64,000 bases of DNA from Isoetes taiwanensis (taxonomy: Eukaryota; Streptophyta; Lycopodiopsida; Isoetales; Isoetaceae). Below are positions 44,320-56,700 of this stretch, in pieces. The first letter of the stretch is position 1. Every line of letters starts with the position of its first letter. The notes under the pieces are model-generated. The model saw only the letters and a program-made list of their open reading frames with translations, made no database searches and was not told the origin of the DNA. The position numbers were made by a program, and so were the translations under genes. The stretch spans positions 10,718,725 through 10,782,724 of the forward strand of contig JAJEKV010000002.1 in assembly GCA_021234155.1 (NCBI GenBank). Direction: 5' to 3'.

Positions 44320-47300
44320 CTATGACTCAAAGAACTCCACAAACTGGAGAAGATCAATAGTGACCTGTCTGTGCGTCCACCAAGCTTGGAGGTAGCCCCA
44401 TATCTTTGATGGGTCAAGCATCAAAAATTCAGAAAAGGATGTTGTATGGATATCAAACTCCTCTCTTAAATCTGTAAAGTTTGGACATTCTAAGAAGGCA
44501 TGCTGCTCATCTTCTACAACCATCCTCCAACAACAAGGACAGATTCTTTGCCACCTTGGAGTGCCTTCTTCTCGTCCCATCTCGATCTCTAGCCCATGGG
44601 AGCTCAATCTAGTTTGAGCTATGAGTTTCCGTTTCCCTTTTCCAAGATTTATGCTCAAATAGTCTTGTCCAAAGATATACCAACATGGGATTCACTTCCT
44701 TTTTATAAAAAATCCATCTTCACCCCACAATCACACCATAGCTTTCTAGTTACCGCCTTCGGATCAAGTCTCTCATGCCAATGTGAGTATCGGCAAACTA
44801 TTTACGCCAATCCCCCATTGGTCTCGCCCAACAAGCGAAGCCGCTATACCACCTCTCGACAATTTTGTTTTGATGATTCCAAGAATGCACCGGTGAGGAA
44901 TCCTCACCGGGTTCTAGATCTTTGATACGTCGAAGGTATTCAAGAGTCCCGACAGAGAGCCTCTGCTTCCAATGGCGTAAAATCTGTTTCGACCAAGTAG
45001 CATGGCATAAGGCGTTTGCTGTTTCACCCCTAACTCTTCAAGAATAAACCTAATCTGAACCTTTTCTACCTCCTTCCACATACGTCTGGAAAGACTTGAA
45101 CTCCATGCTGGGGAGCCATACAGTACAACTGTTTGCACTAGCGTCTTGTACATCAATTTCCTGATATCCCATTTATCTATATTCATGTTTCTCCAAATGC
45201 TCATGATGCTATACAATGCCCTCATACCTCCAGTGACTCGTTTTTTAACTCCTGTATTCCACTTATAATCATTTGAGAAATCCAAACCAAGATATTTATA
45301 CTGCCTTACTTGCTCTAAGGTTTCTCCTTCCAGTGTCATGCTTACGGATTTTCTGGTCCCAACCACCATCACTTTCGTTTTTGTTTTGTTCACAGTCATG
45401 CCTGATGCCTTACAGAAATTCTCCAATGTGATCAACTGTTTCTGCAATCCCATCTCTGTTCTGGAAAGTAGTACCACATCATCGGCATAGAGTAGAATAT
45501 TGATGACATATCCAACAAAGTTTACTCCATCTCCACCTTCTCTAATAAGCCATTTTTCTAAATCATCAATGTAAAAACCAAATAATGTTGGCGACAATGG
45601 ACATCCTTGTTTGACACCTACATTACAGTCAATCTTCTCTGGCCCGTTTAATGGAAAGGACAATTCAGCAAGTACCTTCTGATATAAGCATGCTACTCCT
45701 TGTCTTAGCTCAATGGGAACTTTTAACTGCTCTAATCTGGCACCAAGTTTTCCTCTCGGAACACGATCAAATGCCTTTGTAAAATCAACAAAGCAGCAAA
45801 AAAGTGCCTTACCTGCTCCCTTGGATCCTTCCGCAATCACTCGTAAAGTAACCAGGTGGTCTATAGTTGAATGATCGGGGCGAAAACCAGCTTGTCCCGT
45901 GGCTCTGATGTCTCGTGTTTCTGCCCACAATCCAATTTTCTTTTCCAACACCGCTCCAAATAGTTTTGCCATCACACTACTAACCATGATGGTCCTATAA
46001 TTCTTCACACAATCTTTATCCCCAGCTTTATGGATGGGGATAATCCGATTAAGATGCCACTGATTCGGAAATCCATATCGCAGCACACAATTGAACAACT
46101 CTGTTATTTGTGCGGCTACAATGTCCCCTCCCCATTTGAGAAACTCGGTTGCCATACCCAGCGAATCTCTAGCTTTTCTGTTCGACATACGCGTTTAAGA
46201 GCCATTTTGATGTCTTCTATAGTGAAAGCATCTACTATTTCTCCTTCAATCAGTTCCATTCCTTCACTGCTTGGCAGATTATATATTCATTTGCATACTC
46301 TAAGAGGTCCCTTCGTGAGAAGTTTCCCAAAGATGTGTCTGGTTTCCGAGTGTGTTTCCAAAATTTCCTTGGATCATTATTGAGATCTTCAACTAGCTTT
46401 ACTTGCCATCTAGATTTCCAAGGCTCCTTCTTTCTTTTTACCACTTTCTTGAAGAGCTTCCTTGCTTTTTGTTTATCATATGAACTGTAGAAAGATTTCC
46501 GCAAGTTACTGCATTCCTCATCAAATCAAGCATTAGTGCATTTCCTTGGCTTACCTCCTTTGGATTGACCAAACACTTGGGTGGCTGCCTTCAATATAAT
46601 ATCAAGAAAAAGCTGATTTCTAGCACCAAAATCACTAGGCCATTCTATTGCACTCGTGATGTCGGTAACTGTTGCTCTGTACTGCTCAGCCTTATTTTGC
46701 TGAATTCTAATTCTGCCTTGCCTCATCTTCTTTCTTGTTTCTTTATGTACCACCTTAATTTGAAACAGAATTGCTTCGTGATCTGACTCTGGTTGCTCTA
46801 CAAGTTCAAATTTCTGCACATACTCTTCTGCCCCATGTGTATGTATAAGATAATCGACTACACTGTCACCATTTGGTCTATGGCAAGTGAAACCAGATGT
46901 ACCTGGGTATCTAGCTGATCCATTACACAAAAGCATGTTAAATGTTTCACATAGCTGAATCAAATAGGAGCCCATTTGATTTCCGCACGTATCTAGAGAT
47001 GTTCGGTCCCATCCTAGCTTCTGAATGCATATCTCTTCCATCCTTATATCAGAAGGGTCATTCTTGAAGATTCGGGCTTGTTGGTTGCTGATCCTAGCAT
47101 TGAAATCACCAAGAAGGATTACTTCCCCTTTCTGAACATATTCTGCAATATCTTTGGCTAAATGCATGAAGGGATCGTGAAGGCTTAGCTCTGTGTTATC
47201 ATATATCTCGGGAGACTGAAGAGGAGCAAAGTATGCAGCCGCTAAAAAGACATTTGACCCAAGTATTTCCAGCCATAAGAACTGATTGTGTTTGCTCACT

Positions 47301-47560
47301 TTAGAGACTCTAAGATATTTAGTTTTCTCCTTCCTAATGTAGCATGCGATGCCACCAAAACCTCGTCTGCTACAACCTCTCTCATTCCAGAGAGTGATCA
47401 GCTTTGTAAAACCTACAAGCTCATCTAATCTGTTGCTCTCATGCTCCCATGTTTCTAGAAATATTACTAGATCTATCTCCTCTAACATGTTCATCACTGA
47501 AATCATTTTCCAGTTGCTAAGACCATTCACATTCCAAACACAACACCTGAGGGTCGCATC
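44320..47560 (-). pseudogene. LINE ORF2: AP-endonuclease, reverse transcriptase, CCHC tail
   Basis: Endonuclease: CVWNVNGLSNWK at the start, EIDLVIFLETW, VILLGDFNARI, and the C-terminal SDHEAILFQI (46526-47553). RT (44914-46188): RIIPIHKAGDKDCVKNYRTI, GFRPDHSTIDHLV, FVDFTKAFDRV, VKQGCPLSPTLFGFYIDDLE, LYADDVVLL and YKYLGLDFS. All RT core motifs including YADD are intact. The C-terminal block (44320-44658) has RICPCCWRMVVEDEQHAFLE and CPNF, the usual CCHC-like finger. Frame breaks lie near 46504-46526, 46190-46260 and 44660-44910. It was recently active in style, as the ORFs are long, but is now inactive. Confidence 0.9.
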
Positions 47561-47563
47561 TCC

Positions 47564-48305
47564 CTATGCAGGGATTGCCTTTGCTCCTGGTGCAGGCCTT
47601 ACCCATACTCGTCCACCATATAGATAAGCTTGTTTACCTTCTGCCTTAAGAGTCTTCACCCTGGTTAATAAGGATCTCATTTCTACTTGTTGAGCAGGAG
47701 TTAGATCATCATCTAGCCATATTCGCTTACCTCGCAAACAGTCTTTATTGTGCATCACTCGATTTCTGGCCTCAACATCCTTGAAGCGAATAATTATGGC
47801 CCGAGATTTACCTTCTTGGCGCTGTCCAATTCGTGTACAACTGCGGAAACCAGGATCGTGGAGTGCCATGGTTTCTTTGAAAAATGTTTGGACTGCCTTC
47901 TCTGCATTTTCTTCTTCCTCTCCCAGACCAACTAGCTTGATATTAAGTTTCCTGATTGCTCTTGCTTGGTCTTCCTTTGCCTTTTCCTCAGCCCTGTTGC
48001 GTTCTTCTTCAAGAAAGGAATTTACCTTATTCTCAATTGTGTCAGCAATTTTTGTTGCCTTATCCTCTGAATCTTCCTCTTCTCCGAAATCTTCTTCTTG
48101 AGCCCTCCAATCACTAATTTCGTTTTTTGAGTTCTTTCACTTCCTTTTGGAGCTCCAGAACAAGTCTCTTAAGTTCCCCATTTTCCTGGCTCATTTTTTC
48201 AGCCAATTCCTACATGAGCTTATACTGCCCTTGGGACTGCGCATGCATCTCGCCCATTTGCTGTTCGATCCTCTGCAAGGCTTCTAACTGTTGCTTTCCT
48301 GCCAT
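47564..48305 (-). pseudogene. LINE ORF1: coiled coil and RRM-like RNA-binding protein
   Basis: It starts MAGKQQLEALQRIEQQMGEM and carries a heptad-like coiled coil (LKRLVLELQKEVKELKK) and an acidic linker. A C-terminal RNP/RRM-like part follows (IRKLNIKLVGL, then SRAIIIRFKDVEARNRVM), ending PAPGAKAIPA before the stop at 47564. A TAG interrupts the coiled coil near 48210 and a frameshift lies near 48115-48125, so no complete product is made. The role would be RNA packaging of the LINE transcript. Confidence 0.8.
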
Positions 48306-48320
48306 CGGGATGGCATACGA

Positions 48321-48639
48321 AAAAGATGGTTAGGGCGCTGTCCAAACGCGATAATGTAATAATGGCACCACTAGTATCAACTCAGAAAGATATAAAAAAA
48401 AAGAGAGAGGGAGGTTGGAAGGGGAAGTAAGCTCAGGAAAATTTTCAGACTGGAGATGCGCACAGAAGCGCTGATGTGAAAAACCTGCAGGCAAAGCTAC
48501 AAATAGGACGATAGCTAGGCAGTTGCTAACTGCTCGGGACACTTGTCCCCTAGCTCTAGAAGTCTATTTACCATCTATTCGTTGAAAATGAAGGTAAATG
48601 TGACTTCTTCTCGTCGAGCTTTCCAACGAATGGTGCCTT
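48321..48639. other. Probable LINE 5' region and spacer
   Basis: No coding region is visible apart from a short minus-strand frame (48330-48542) with a Leu-rich stretch. Part of this is presumably the LINE 5' untranslated region. Confidence 0.4.
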
Positions 48640-49190
48640 GGCATCGTTCCAACATAGTTAAGAGAATCTATGGGAATCTTGATGGGATCTTTTGAAATGT
48701 AGAGGAATCACAAGCGAATCTTTGGTAATCTAAGGGAATCCAGGAAAATATTATCTTTGAGAATATAGGGGAATCTTGATGAAATCTTGGAGAATCTAGG
48801 GGAATCTTCATAGGATCTTAGAGAATCTAAAAGAATCTACATAGAATCTCAGGGGATCTATGGGAATCTTGAAAGGATCTTTGAAAATCTAGGGAACCTA
48901 AGAGAATCTTCATAAAATCTTGGAGAATCTAGGGGATCTTGATGGAATCTTGGAGAATCTAGGGAAGCAAAATCTTGGGATAATCTTTGGGAATCCCAAG
49001 AGAATCTTAGGGAATCTATGGAAATCTTGGTAGAATCTTTGGGAATCTAAGGGCATGTTTATGGAATCTTAGAGAATCTCGAGGAATCATCAAGGAATTC
49101 TAGGGAATATAAAGGAAAGCTGATGAAATCTCAAAGAATCTAGGCGAATCTTTAAATTGCCTTGAAGAATATAGGAGAATCTTTATGGAA
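48640..49190. repeat. Degenerate GAATCT-rich short-period array
   Basis: About 550 bp of GGGAATCTTGATGGAATCTT and GGAGAATCTAGGGGAATCTT variants with 10-20 bp spacing. It is the same motif class as 32655-33360 but in reverse complement. Confidence 0.85.
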
Positions 49191-49479
49191 TCTTTACTGA
49201 ATAGCTCTGCATTTTGTTTCTAGTCGAATTTGTACAGCCCCTCATAGTACAATCACTTTTTACATCGTTATAGACATATAAAGTTTTAGAAAGGAATACA
49301 ACATGGCACATGGGTCTAAACCATTAAGCAAAAAGAAAAGGAGGGGGGGGGGAGGGGAGGGGTATGTGCACTCTAGATATACGTATTCGTACATCCACTC
49401 GAATATAATACTAAATCATAGAAAAACTATATTGAAAAGCGTATAAAAATATAAAGGAGACTCCCGGATGGTTTTATTG

Positions 49480-49800
49480 GTGCCCAATTTGGCTTGCACT
49501 CCAGTGGAAACCTTCCCAATTTTTGATAAAAACCTCCCCATCACGAAGACCTCCCAAATTTTCCCAGAAACCTCCCCAATCTTCCATGGAAACCTCCCCA
49601 GTCTTCCATGGAAATCTCCCCAATTTCCTTTGTATGATTTGAGGAGGTTTTCAACTTAGAAAATAGGAGAGGTTTCCATGGAAACCTCCACCATCTTTCA
49701 TGAAAACCTCCCAGTCTTCCATGGAAATCTCCCCAATTTTCTTCGACTTGGAAGGTTTTCAATTTAGAAAATAGGGGAGGTTTTCATGGAAAATTGAGAA
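49480..49800. repeat. Tandem repeat of ~20-22 bp (TTCCATGGAAACCTCCCC)
   Basis: Variants of CTTCCATGGAAACCTCCCCA occur about ten times. An inverted version (GGGGAGGTTTTCATGGAAAA, GAGGAGGTTTTCAACTTAGA) is interleaved, so parts can pair with each other. Confidence 0.8.
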
Positions 49801-49865
49801 GGTTTTCATTTAAAAACAAGATTCACTGCTCGCGTGCACCTAGATGCAGTGTTTTAATGAGGGAG

Positions 49866-50852
49866 GAGTCATGCCTTTTCTATTCCTTTTTTTCCCACCT
49901 TTTTTACATGCCTTTTTTCCTCCTTTCCTCACCCTCTTCTCTTTTCCATTTTTCCCTTTCTCTCTTCCCCTTTTCTTTTCTTTTTCCATTTTCTATGCTT
50001 TATTTCCCTTGCTTTCTTTCCCTTTCCTCGCCCTTTGCCTCTTCTATTTTTGTCGTGCCCTTTTCCTCTTCCTCTTTCCCATTTTCCTCTCCCTTTTCCT
50101 CGCGCCCTTTTTCCCTTCCCCACTTCTCCTTTTTCCTTTGCCTTCCCTTTTCATCCCTTCTCTTTTTCCATGTGCCCTTTTTCCCTTTCCTTTCCCCCTT
50201 CCTTATTCATTTCTCTTTCCATTTTTATTTTCCCATATCTTTTCCCATTCTATATTCCTCACCTTTTTTGCGTGCTTCTTTTCCTCCTTTTCCATCCGCT
50301 TCCCCTTTTCCCATTTCTCTGTCTGCCTTTTTTCTTTTTCTTTTTCCTTTCCCCTTTCCCATGCACTTTTTCCCTTTTTTTTTCTTTTTCTCACCCATTT
50401 CCTCTTCAAATTTTTTCCATGCCCTTCCCCTCTTCCTCTTTTCTATTTTCCTCTCCCATTTCCTCGTGCCCTTTTTCCCTTCCCTTTCCCCTTTCTGCCT
50501 CCTTTTTCGTTTTTCCTTTCCCTTTTTATTTTTCCATGTCTTTTTTTCGTCTCTCCACCATTTTTCCTTTCCCCTTTCCTCCTTTTCTCACCTTTTCCCT
50601 CTTCCCCTTTTCCCGTTCCCTTTTTTCCCTTCCTTTTCCTCCCTCCCTCTTTTCTTTTACCTTATTTTTTTTCTTTTTCCCATGCCATTTTTTCCTTTCC
50701 TCACCCTTTTCCTCTTCCTCTATTTCTCATGCCTTTTTTTTCCTTCCCTTTTCCCCTTTCCCTCTTCCCCTTTTTCTTCATGCCTTTTTACCCTTCATTT
50801 TCCCCTTTTGTCCTCCCTTTTTCTTTTCTTTTTCCTTTTCCTCTTAAGCGAT
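49866..50852 (+). repeat. Polypyrimidine tract, ~1 kb
   Basis: Nearly every base is C or T on the plus strand. It is interrupted about every 40-110 bp by ATG/GTG-containing CATGCCCTTTTTCCC-like words (near 50035, 50165, 50255, 50365, 50415, 50465, 50535, 50685, 50725, 50780). The long ORFs here are artefacts of Ser/Phe/Pro/Leu codons. Confidence 0.9.
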
Positions 50853-52420
50853 CAAAGTGATAACCGATCACAGTCTAGATGTCTTTATTGATGATATTGG
50901 CTCCCAACAAACTTGACACCTGCTTGCCTCAACCTTCGTTGCACCCTTACATCTACAATAAAGCATAATGGCGTAAACACTGCATCTACGCTCACAAGTA
51001 ACTTCCAGTAGATCCTGAATTTCAAGAGATATGTCAAAGTCTATCCAAGGAAGCCAGAACAGATAAAGAGCGGGAAGCTTTCCGCCATTATAAAAGGGAA
51101 GGTGATCTCCTTTATTACAAGGATAAGTTGTGTTCCCGAGACGTCAAGGGTTCGCAAGCTCATTCTCCACGATACACATAACAGTAGCATAGCGGGGCAT
51201 ACAGTATTTATGAAGACATATTTCAAGATCCGCTCCAGCTATTTTTGGCCAGGCATGAAGAAACACATTGCCCGATATATTACGCAATGTCAGGTATGTC
51301 GGCAAACAAAGGCAGAATAGTTGCGTATTCCAGGGGAATTGCAACCCTTAGATGTGCCTAATGCAAAATGGAAAGTTATTACCATGGATTTCATCGTGGG
51401 GCTTCCGCACACCTTAAGGGGCTTTGATGCCTTAATGGTGGTGGTCGACAAGCTTTCCAAAATGACACACTTTCTGCCATGTCGGACCACAGACGTTGCA
51501 TTGGATACTGCCTTGTTGTTCACAAAGGAGGTGTTTCGCCTTCACGGGATTCCTCGTACCACTATATCGGGCAGGGATTCTAAGTTTGTTAGTGCTTTTT
51601 GGAAGGATTTCTTTAGCACTATTCAAACTAAGCTTGCAATGAGCACAGCTTACCACCCGCAGACAGATGGCCAAACAGAGCGTACCAATTGCATAGTCGA
51701 AGATATGCTACGTAATTATGTCTAGAACAAGCAATTCCAATGGGCAGAGTATATCCATTTGGTGGCGTTTGCTTATAACAGCACTAGGCAGGAGTCTTCA
51801 AGGATGTCCCCTTTCGTGATCAATTATGGCTACCAATTCATTACTCTAGATACGTGGCATAATCCGGTTTCCGAGGTAGAAGTGTCTCAACAACTACTTA
51901 CAGATATGCAAGCTCTAATTGACGAAGTTCGAGGGTATTTGCTAGCTGTCAGAGCCCGGCAAAAGAGCCTTGCCGACCGACATCGGACACCACGGGAATT
52001 CCAAGTTGGTGAGTCCGTATGGCTAAAAATCAAGGTCAAGCAAGCCAAACTTAAAATTAGTAATTGTAAGAAGCTTGCACCGAGATGGGCGGGACCCTTT
52101 GAGATAACCGAAAGGATAGGTTCTCAGGCTTACCGGTTGAATCTACCCGCGCATTTGAAGGTCCATAAAGTCTTCTATCTGTGCCTTCTCAAGAAGCATA
52201 GATTGTTGACACGTCAACACTTCTGGAGATGACGGAAGATCAATGGGAGATAGTGCTCTCCTTAATCATGCATATAAGCAAACCTGCAGAACTCAAATCT
52301 TACAGTATTTGGTTAAGTGGAAACACTTACCGACGGACGATGCAACCTGGGTTCTTAAAGTGGATTTGGACAAAACTTACCCAAACTTTATGTGAGAATG
52401 CCAGGACCGAACCATTCAAG
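50853..52420 (+). pseudogene. Ty3/gypsy chromovirus pol fragment: integrase and chromodomain
   Basis: A 5'-truncated pol. The HHCC integrase finger is at 51165-51315 (HDTHNSSIAGH then CQVCRQTKAE). The catalytic core is at 51321-51725, with TMDFIVGLP, HGIPRTTISGRDSKF and YHPQTDGQTERTN, in which the DDE Asp and Glu residues are present. The C-terminal GPF/Y-type module is at about 52080-52200 (RWAGPFEITERIGSQAYRLN). A chromodomain in a shifted frame is at about 52295-52385 (YLVKWKHLPTDDATW), which would target heterochromatin. In-frame TAG codons at about 51318 and 51723 and the frame change near 52225 make it inactive. RT and RNase H are missing; the left limit is the polypyrimidine tract. Confidence 0.85.
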
Positions 52421-52925
52421 ATGCGATCAACTCCAACCCTAATGGTAAGCATCATGTTATGGGTCCAACAGGGATCATATGAGAGTTCGTCCGCCAGGGA
52501 TCATTTCAGGGGTTGGGTTACATGCATCCTAGATGGGGAAGTGGGCATATAGGCATTCATGATAGGACACATCCATCTACGGCTATAATGGGAATATTGT
52601 CATTCCTTACGCCGAGACGACATGCCATCCTTAGGCATCGTAAGATTCTTCATTCATATTTCCTTTTTAAGGGGGTGGTCCCTTCAACCACACTACTTAA
52701 ATTATTTTATGTACTGATATACTGTAATTCTGCAGGCCAGTGACGTACTGCAGAAGATCCTAGGCCTCAGTCTAGGGCCATCTCTTGTTATTTTATCGTT
52801 ATGTGTGCTCCTATCTAAGATTGTTGATATGCTATTTCTTGTCTACCGTTAAGGGACTTCGTCCTACAACAACTTTATGGAGACTAAACCACATGCATCA
52901 CTATTGAGAAAGAAAAGAGATTTAA
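52421..52925. other. Presumed 3' part of the gypsy element
   Basis: No coding region is present. TTTTTAAGGGGG near 52663-52675 could be a polypurine tract preceding a 3' LTR that would start near TGGTCCC, but no second LTR copy is in the window to confirm it. Confidence 0.35.
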
Positions 52926-54255
52926 GGTCCTTTTTCCATGGCATAAATGTCTTATACTTAACTCAATGTGATTGGGCCACATAAGAAAATACGACACCGT
53001 GGCTTTTCCACTGAAGTTTTTAAGACATGTCTTAAACTGATGCCGTACGACTTCAGAGTTGCATTTTATTCCGAGGGAAACCCCCTACCACAAAATAAGG
53101 CTTCGATTCCTATCCTATCAGTGGGCTTCTCTGCCGCTTTTTATGGGTGTCTTAAAAAAATGTAAATCGGAAGCAGACCGGAAGCAGATCAACAGGGCTG
53201 GAAACATACCGACTGGAAGCAGATCGATTGGATTCTCATAGCCAACACGATTCACTCGGAATTGGAAACACCAATGAATAGTGGGCAAAGAATCAGAGAA
53301 ATACTTCAATTATCAGGATCAGATTGATCACTTGGCTCCAAATTGCAGGTCAGATTGCAGCTGGATTATTCTTGGGTTTCGAAATTGCTATTGTAGATCG
53401 GTTTTCCAGAGGTAATTGGCATTGTTTTGCATTTGCATTGCAGCTGGGTTCAGTAAATTCGGTGTTCATATACTTTAAAGAACTCGGTTCTGGGCTGTTG
53501 ATCTCCTCCTGATTCGGCTAATTTGATCCTCTCCTAATCTAATTCGACTCTGATCCTCTCCTAATTTGATTCGACAGTAAGTGCACAGTAAGTATCCAGA
53601 CTGCCTCTTCTGTAAGTATCGAAGTAAGCCAAGCTGGCAGTCATACTTGGAGTGTTGATCCCTGCACTTATAGCCAAGCCGAAAATTCATGCACTTATAG
53701 ACAAGCCAAAAATTCATGCAAGTTTCTGCCTGATCTGCATGATACGTGCCTGAAATTCAAGTTTTGGCCCGATATATTCCAAATTTCTGCCTGATATATT
53801 TCAGATTTCTGATATAGTTTTTGCCTGATATATTCCAGATTGTCCAACTATTGCAGTTTTTATTTTGATTGCAATTGGAATTTAATGAAATTAAGAATTA
53901 GCAATTTTTATGATACTTTAGCAATTTTTTTTAATAAAAATAGTCTACCAATTCCCTTCCATCTTCTTCTTTTAATCTGTTGTACATAATGTCTTCAAGA
54001 CATGTAAATGTTGTGATCATTGTAATTTTGTATTTTGTATTTTTTTCTTTTCTTATTACTAGTCATCTTTTGCAAGTAATGGATTTGTATCTTGTAAATA
54101 TTGTGATCATTGATTTTTTCTTAAACATGTTTCATGTATCTTTTACATGTTGTGATCATTAGCTTGTTTCTTTTTTTGTTTTTTTTCGCACTTTAACTTT
54201 GAACTTGTCTTATTCTTCTGTTTTCTTTATTTGCCTTAGATTCCCAGATATCTAC

Positions 54256-55096
54256 CATGGATGGATTTGATGGTTTTTCCTATATGCCTCAAGGATACTC
54301 ATCCTACTCTTATACCCTTATGCTAGCCCCCCTACTGTAAACGAGCCAAACCAAAACCTTCCTGAAATTGTTCAAGAATCGGGTCAAAAGAAAAAAACTC
54401 GTGGAAGAAAAGTAAAGGAGCCTGCTAAAGCACCTGCTCGAGATGTGCAGAAAGGAAGAGGCACAAATTGGAAAGATAATTGGGTGGTTGCCCTAATCCA
54501 TTTACGTGGAGAAATGCACGAAGAGTTCATTACTAAAGCTGGAAAGCAGGGTTTTGTTATTTGGCAAAAATTGTACTTGCAGTTAGTGTCACGATGTTCA
54601 GACATGGACAAAGATGCTGATGGGTGCAGGAAGAAGTGGCAAGCAGTTTACGAAGACTATAAACAAGACAAGGCCCAAAATAATCTCTCAAGTGCGAAAA
54701 GATCTGAGAAGTGTAAGTGGTTTTATCTAATAGACCAGTATATGAGTGAACATGCTCATGTTGTTTGTTATGCTCATGATAGCGCCATAGATGCTAATAC
54801 ACCCATGACAGAAAATACGGAAGAGGCTGACATTGTTGAGACAGAAGGTGTGGAGAGTAGTAAGACAAACATTGACAAAGAAGATGGAGGTAAGAGGTTG
54901 ACACTGAAGAAAAAACGTAAATTCAAAGAAAAAAAAAAAAGCAAAATGTGCAGCATCTGAGGTTGCTTTGGCAATTAAAAAAATGACCGAAATAAGTGAA
55001 AAGGCCCAAGATGACAACCTTGCACTTGAGAAGGAAAAATTGAATATGCTGAAGGGAATATCTCAAAGTTTGCAAGGCCTTTTTGAGAAACTGTAG
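54256..55096 (+). pseudogene. Harbinger Myb/SANT-like accessory protein
   Basis: The start MDGFDGFSYMPQGYSSYSY is at 54256. After a frameshift near 54315 the main frame carries a basic RGRKVKEPAK linker and a trihelix/Myb-like domain (GTNWKDNWVVALIHLRGEM, VIWQKLYLQL, CRKKWQAVYEDYK). An acidic region and a Lys-rich stretch follow, and another shift in an A-run near 54930 leads to the C-terminal coiled coil (EKLNMLKGISQSLQGLFEKL). Such proteins bind the transposon ends and bring the transposase to the nucleus. The two indels make the present copy defective. Confidence 0.75.
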
Positions 55097-55373
55097 TAGT
55101 TGCCAATTTGAGTTGTTAAACTAGTCTTCTATTTGGCAAAAGTCAAACTTGTTCCTAATGAAGTAACAATTCTTTTTCAAATGTCAAATCAATCTCACTT
55201 GTTGTTTTTCCAATGAAGTACTACTTGTTTATTGTCAAACTTGTGTTCCACTAAGTGATGCATTACAATGTTTTGTTTCATTCCCATATGCACTTACCAT
55301 TCTCTATTAATTGATGGTCTACTTAAATTGAATGTGTGTTTATTTGCTTCAACACTTTCAGGTCATATCCTTT

Positions 55374-56700
55374 GGCATGGATCCGTCTATGCGGAAGGGT
55401 CTATTTCAAATTTGCCAAGCACTTCACGTTTTCATCATGCTTCAGTTGTTGAGGCCTAGTAATGAATGGCCGTCAACAAGATATATGAAGGCGTGTATGC
55501 AAGTGATTGAATTAGTAAGCTATATGCCTTTCATGAAGAGGGCAAAGCCTATTTGTTGGGTACATAAGCGGGTCGAGGGCTTCTATGGAAATATACTATC
55601 AGTGAGCCACATAGATAAATCGTCAAAGAATGTGGGTGTCTAAAGCAACCTTTCAACGGGCTTATGATATTTTGCACCCATTCCTATTGAAACGAGACAC
55701 CAATATGCGTATGGCAATAGAAGTGTCAAAAAAGGTTGCCATTGCATTGACACGCCTAGCTACTGGATCTACACTAGACTATGTAGCAAAACGCGCTACA
55801 ACAATGCATAGATGTGTTCTGGAATATAGTCGGGCTATCAAGCTAAAAAATGAGAGAACTGCATTGTGGACTACATTGGCCAAATGAAAAGCAGTGTAAA
55901 GCGTTTGTTATTGCATATGAAGCAAAACAAGACATTCCAAATGTTATTGGGGCAGTAGATGATAGTCATATTCCTATCACGGCTCCAGTTGACCATAGTG
56001 CAGACTGTTACTATAGAAAAGGGTTCCATTCTATACTTCTGCTCTGCAGGCCATTGTGGATTCAAGATGCTTGATATGGGACTATGATATTGGGTGGGAT
56101 GGAAGCATGCATGATTGGGCTTTAATGCAAAGAATAGCAGCTTACGATAAATTTGAGTCTGGTGAAATGAAGAACTATTGTTTGCTTGGTGATGCTGGAT
56201 ACACTCCTAGGCTTTGGTTGTTGATACTATTTATCAACAAAGGTACTGGATTTAAGGATCATGAAAAACATTGGAATTTCATCCAATCAAGCACTAGAAT
56301 GTCTGTGGAGTAGGCCTTTGGGATACTAAAAACAGGATTTCGCATACTATTGAAGAAGACAGAGACACATCTAAAGCATGTGCCAATTCTTGTAGCTGCT
56401 TGCTTGGTAATGCGTAATTTATGCATTATACATAACGAAGCATTTGATGAGGATTGGGTCACTGAAGCAGCCGCAGAGTTAGAAGAAAATGAGGCAAGTG
56501 CAAGGGAGACATTACGTGAACTAGGTGCAGTAAGTGCACACCCAAATGAGAACTCTGAGGAGGCTGATGAGAATGGAGTGGAAAATTGGAATGAGAAAAA
56601 TGTTGAAGAACTAGTTCTGGACGACACTGCAAGAAGGGATGCATTGGCAAGAGCTCTATACAATACTCATCATTCTTCCATGGACATAGACGACGACTAA
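55374..56700 (+). pseudogene. PIF/Harbinger DDE transposase
   Basis: The start MDPSMRKGLF is preceded by a plausible TTCAG acceptor. Blocks follow in shifted frames: VSKATFQRAYDILHPFL with TRLATGSTLDYVA (55630-55887); NVIGAVDDSHIPITAPVDHS and YYRKGFHS with the first catalytic Asp (about 55950-56035); DYDIGWDGSMHDW with the second (about 56085-56118); and MSVE followed by a TAG and AFGILKTGFRILLKK with the catalytic Glu (about 56300). An acidic tail ends MDIDDD at 56697. This is the DDE_Tnp_4 fold. At least three frame breaks and one stop codon inactivate it. Confidence 0.85.

Larger units (their letters stand above)
44221..48320 (-). mobile_element. LINE (non-LTR retrotransposon), nearly full length but broken
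   Basis: Read on the minus strand it holds ORF1 (48305-47564), then ORF2 with endonuclease, reverse transcriptase and a CCHC tail (47560-44320), then a simple-repeat 3' tail of TCAA units at 44220-44243. That order is standard for L1/I-like LINEs. I could not find a target-site duplication: the sequence next to the tail (AAAAGTGGAAAAG) does not recur near 48.5 kb. A possible 5' untranslated part extends to about 48540. Confidence 0.9.

Noticed and set aside
49794-50891. Three overlapping ORFs of 270-365 codons on the plus strand
   Set aside because: They are by-products of the polypyrimidine tract: a strand of C and T gives only Ser, Phe, Pro and Leu codons and no stops. No domain or codon bias indicates a protein.
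53020-53040. AGACATGTCT as a p53-type response element
   Set aside because: It fits the animal p53 half-site pattern by sequence, but plants lack p53; the motif is better explained as a transposon subterminal repeat.
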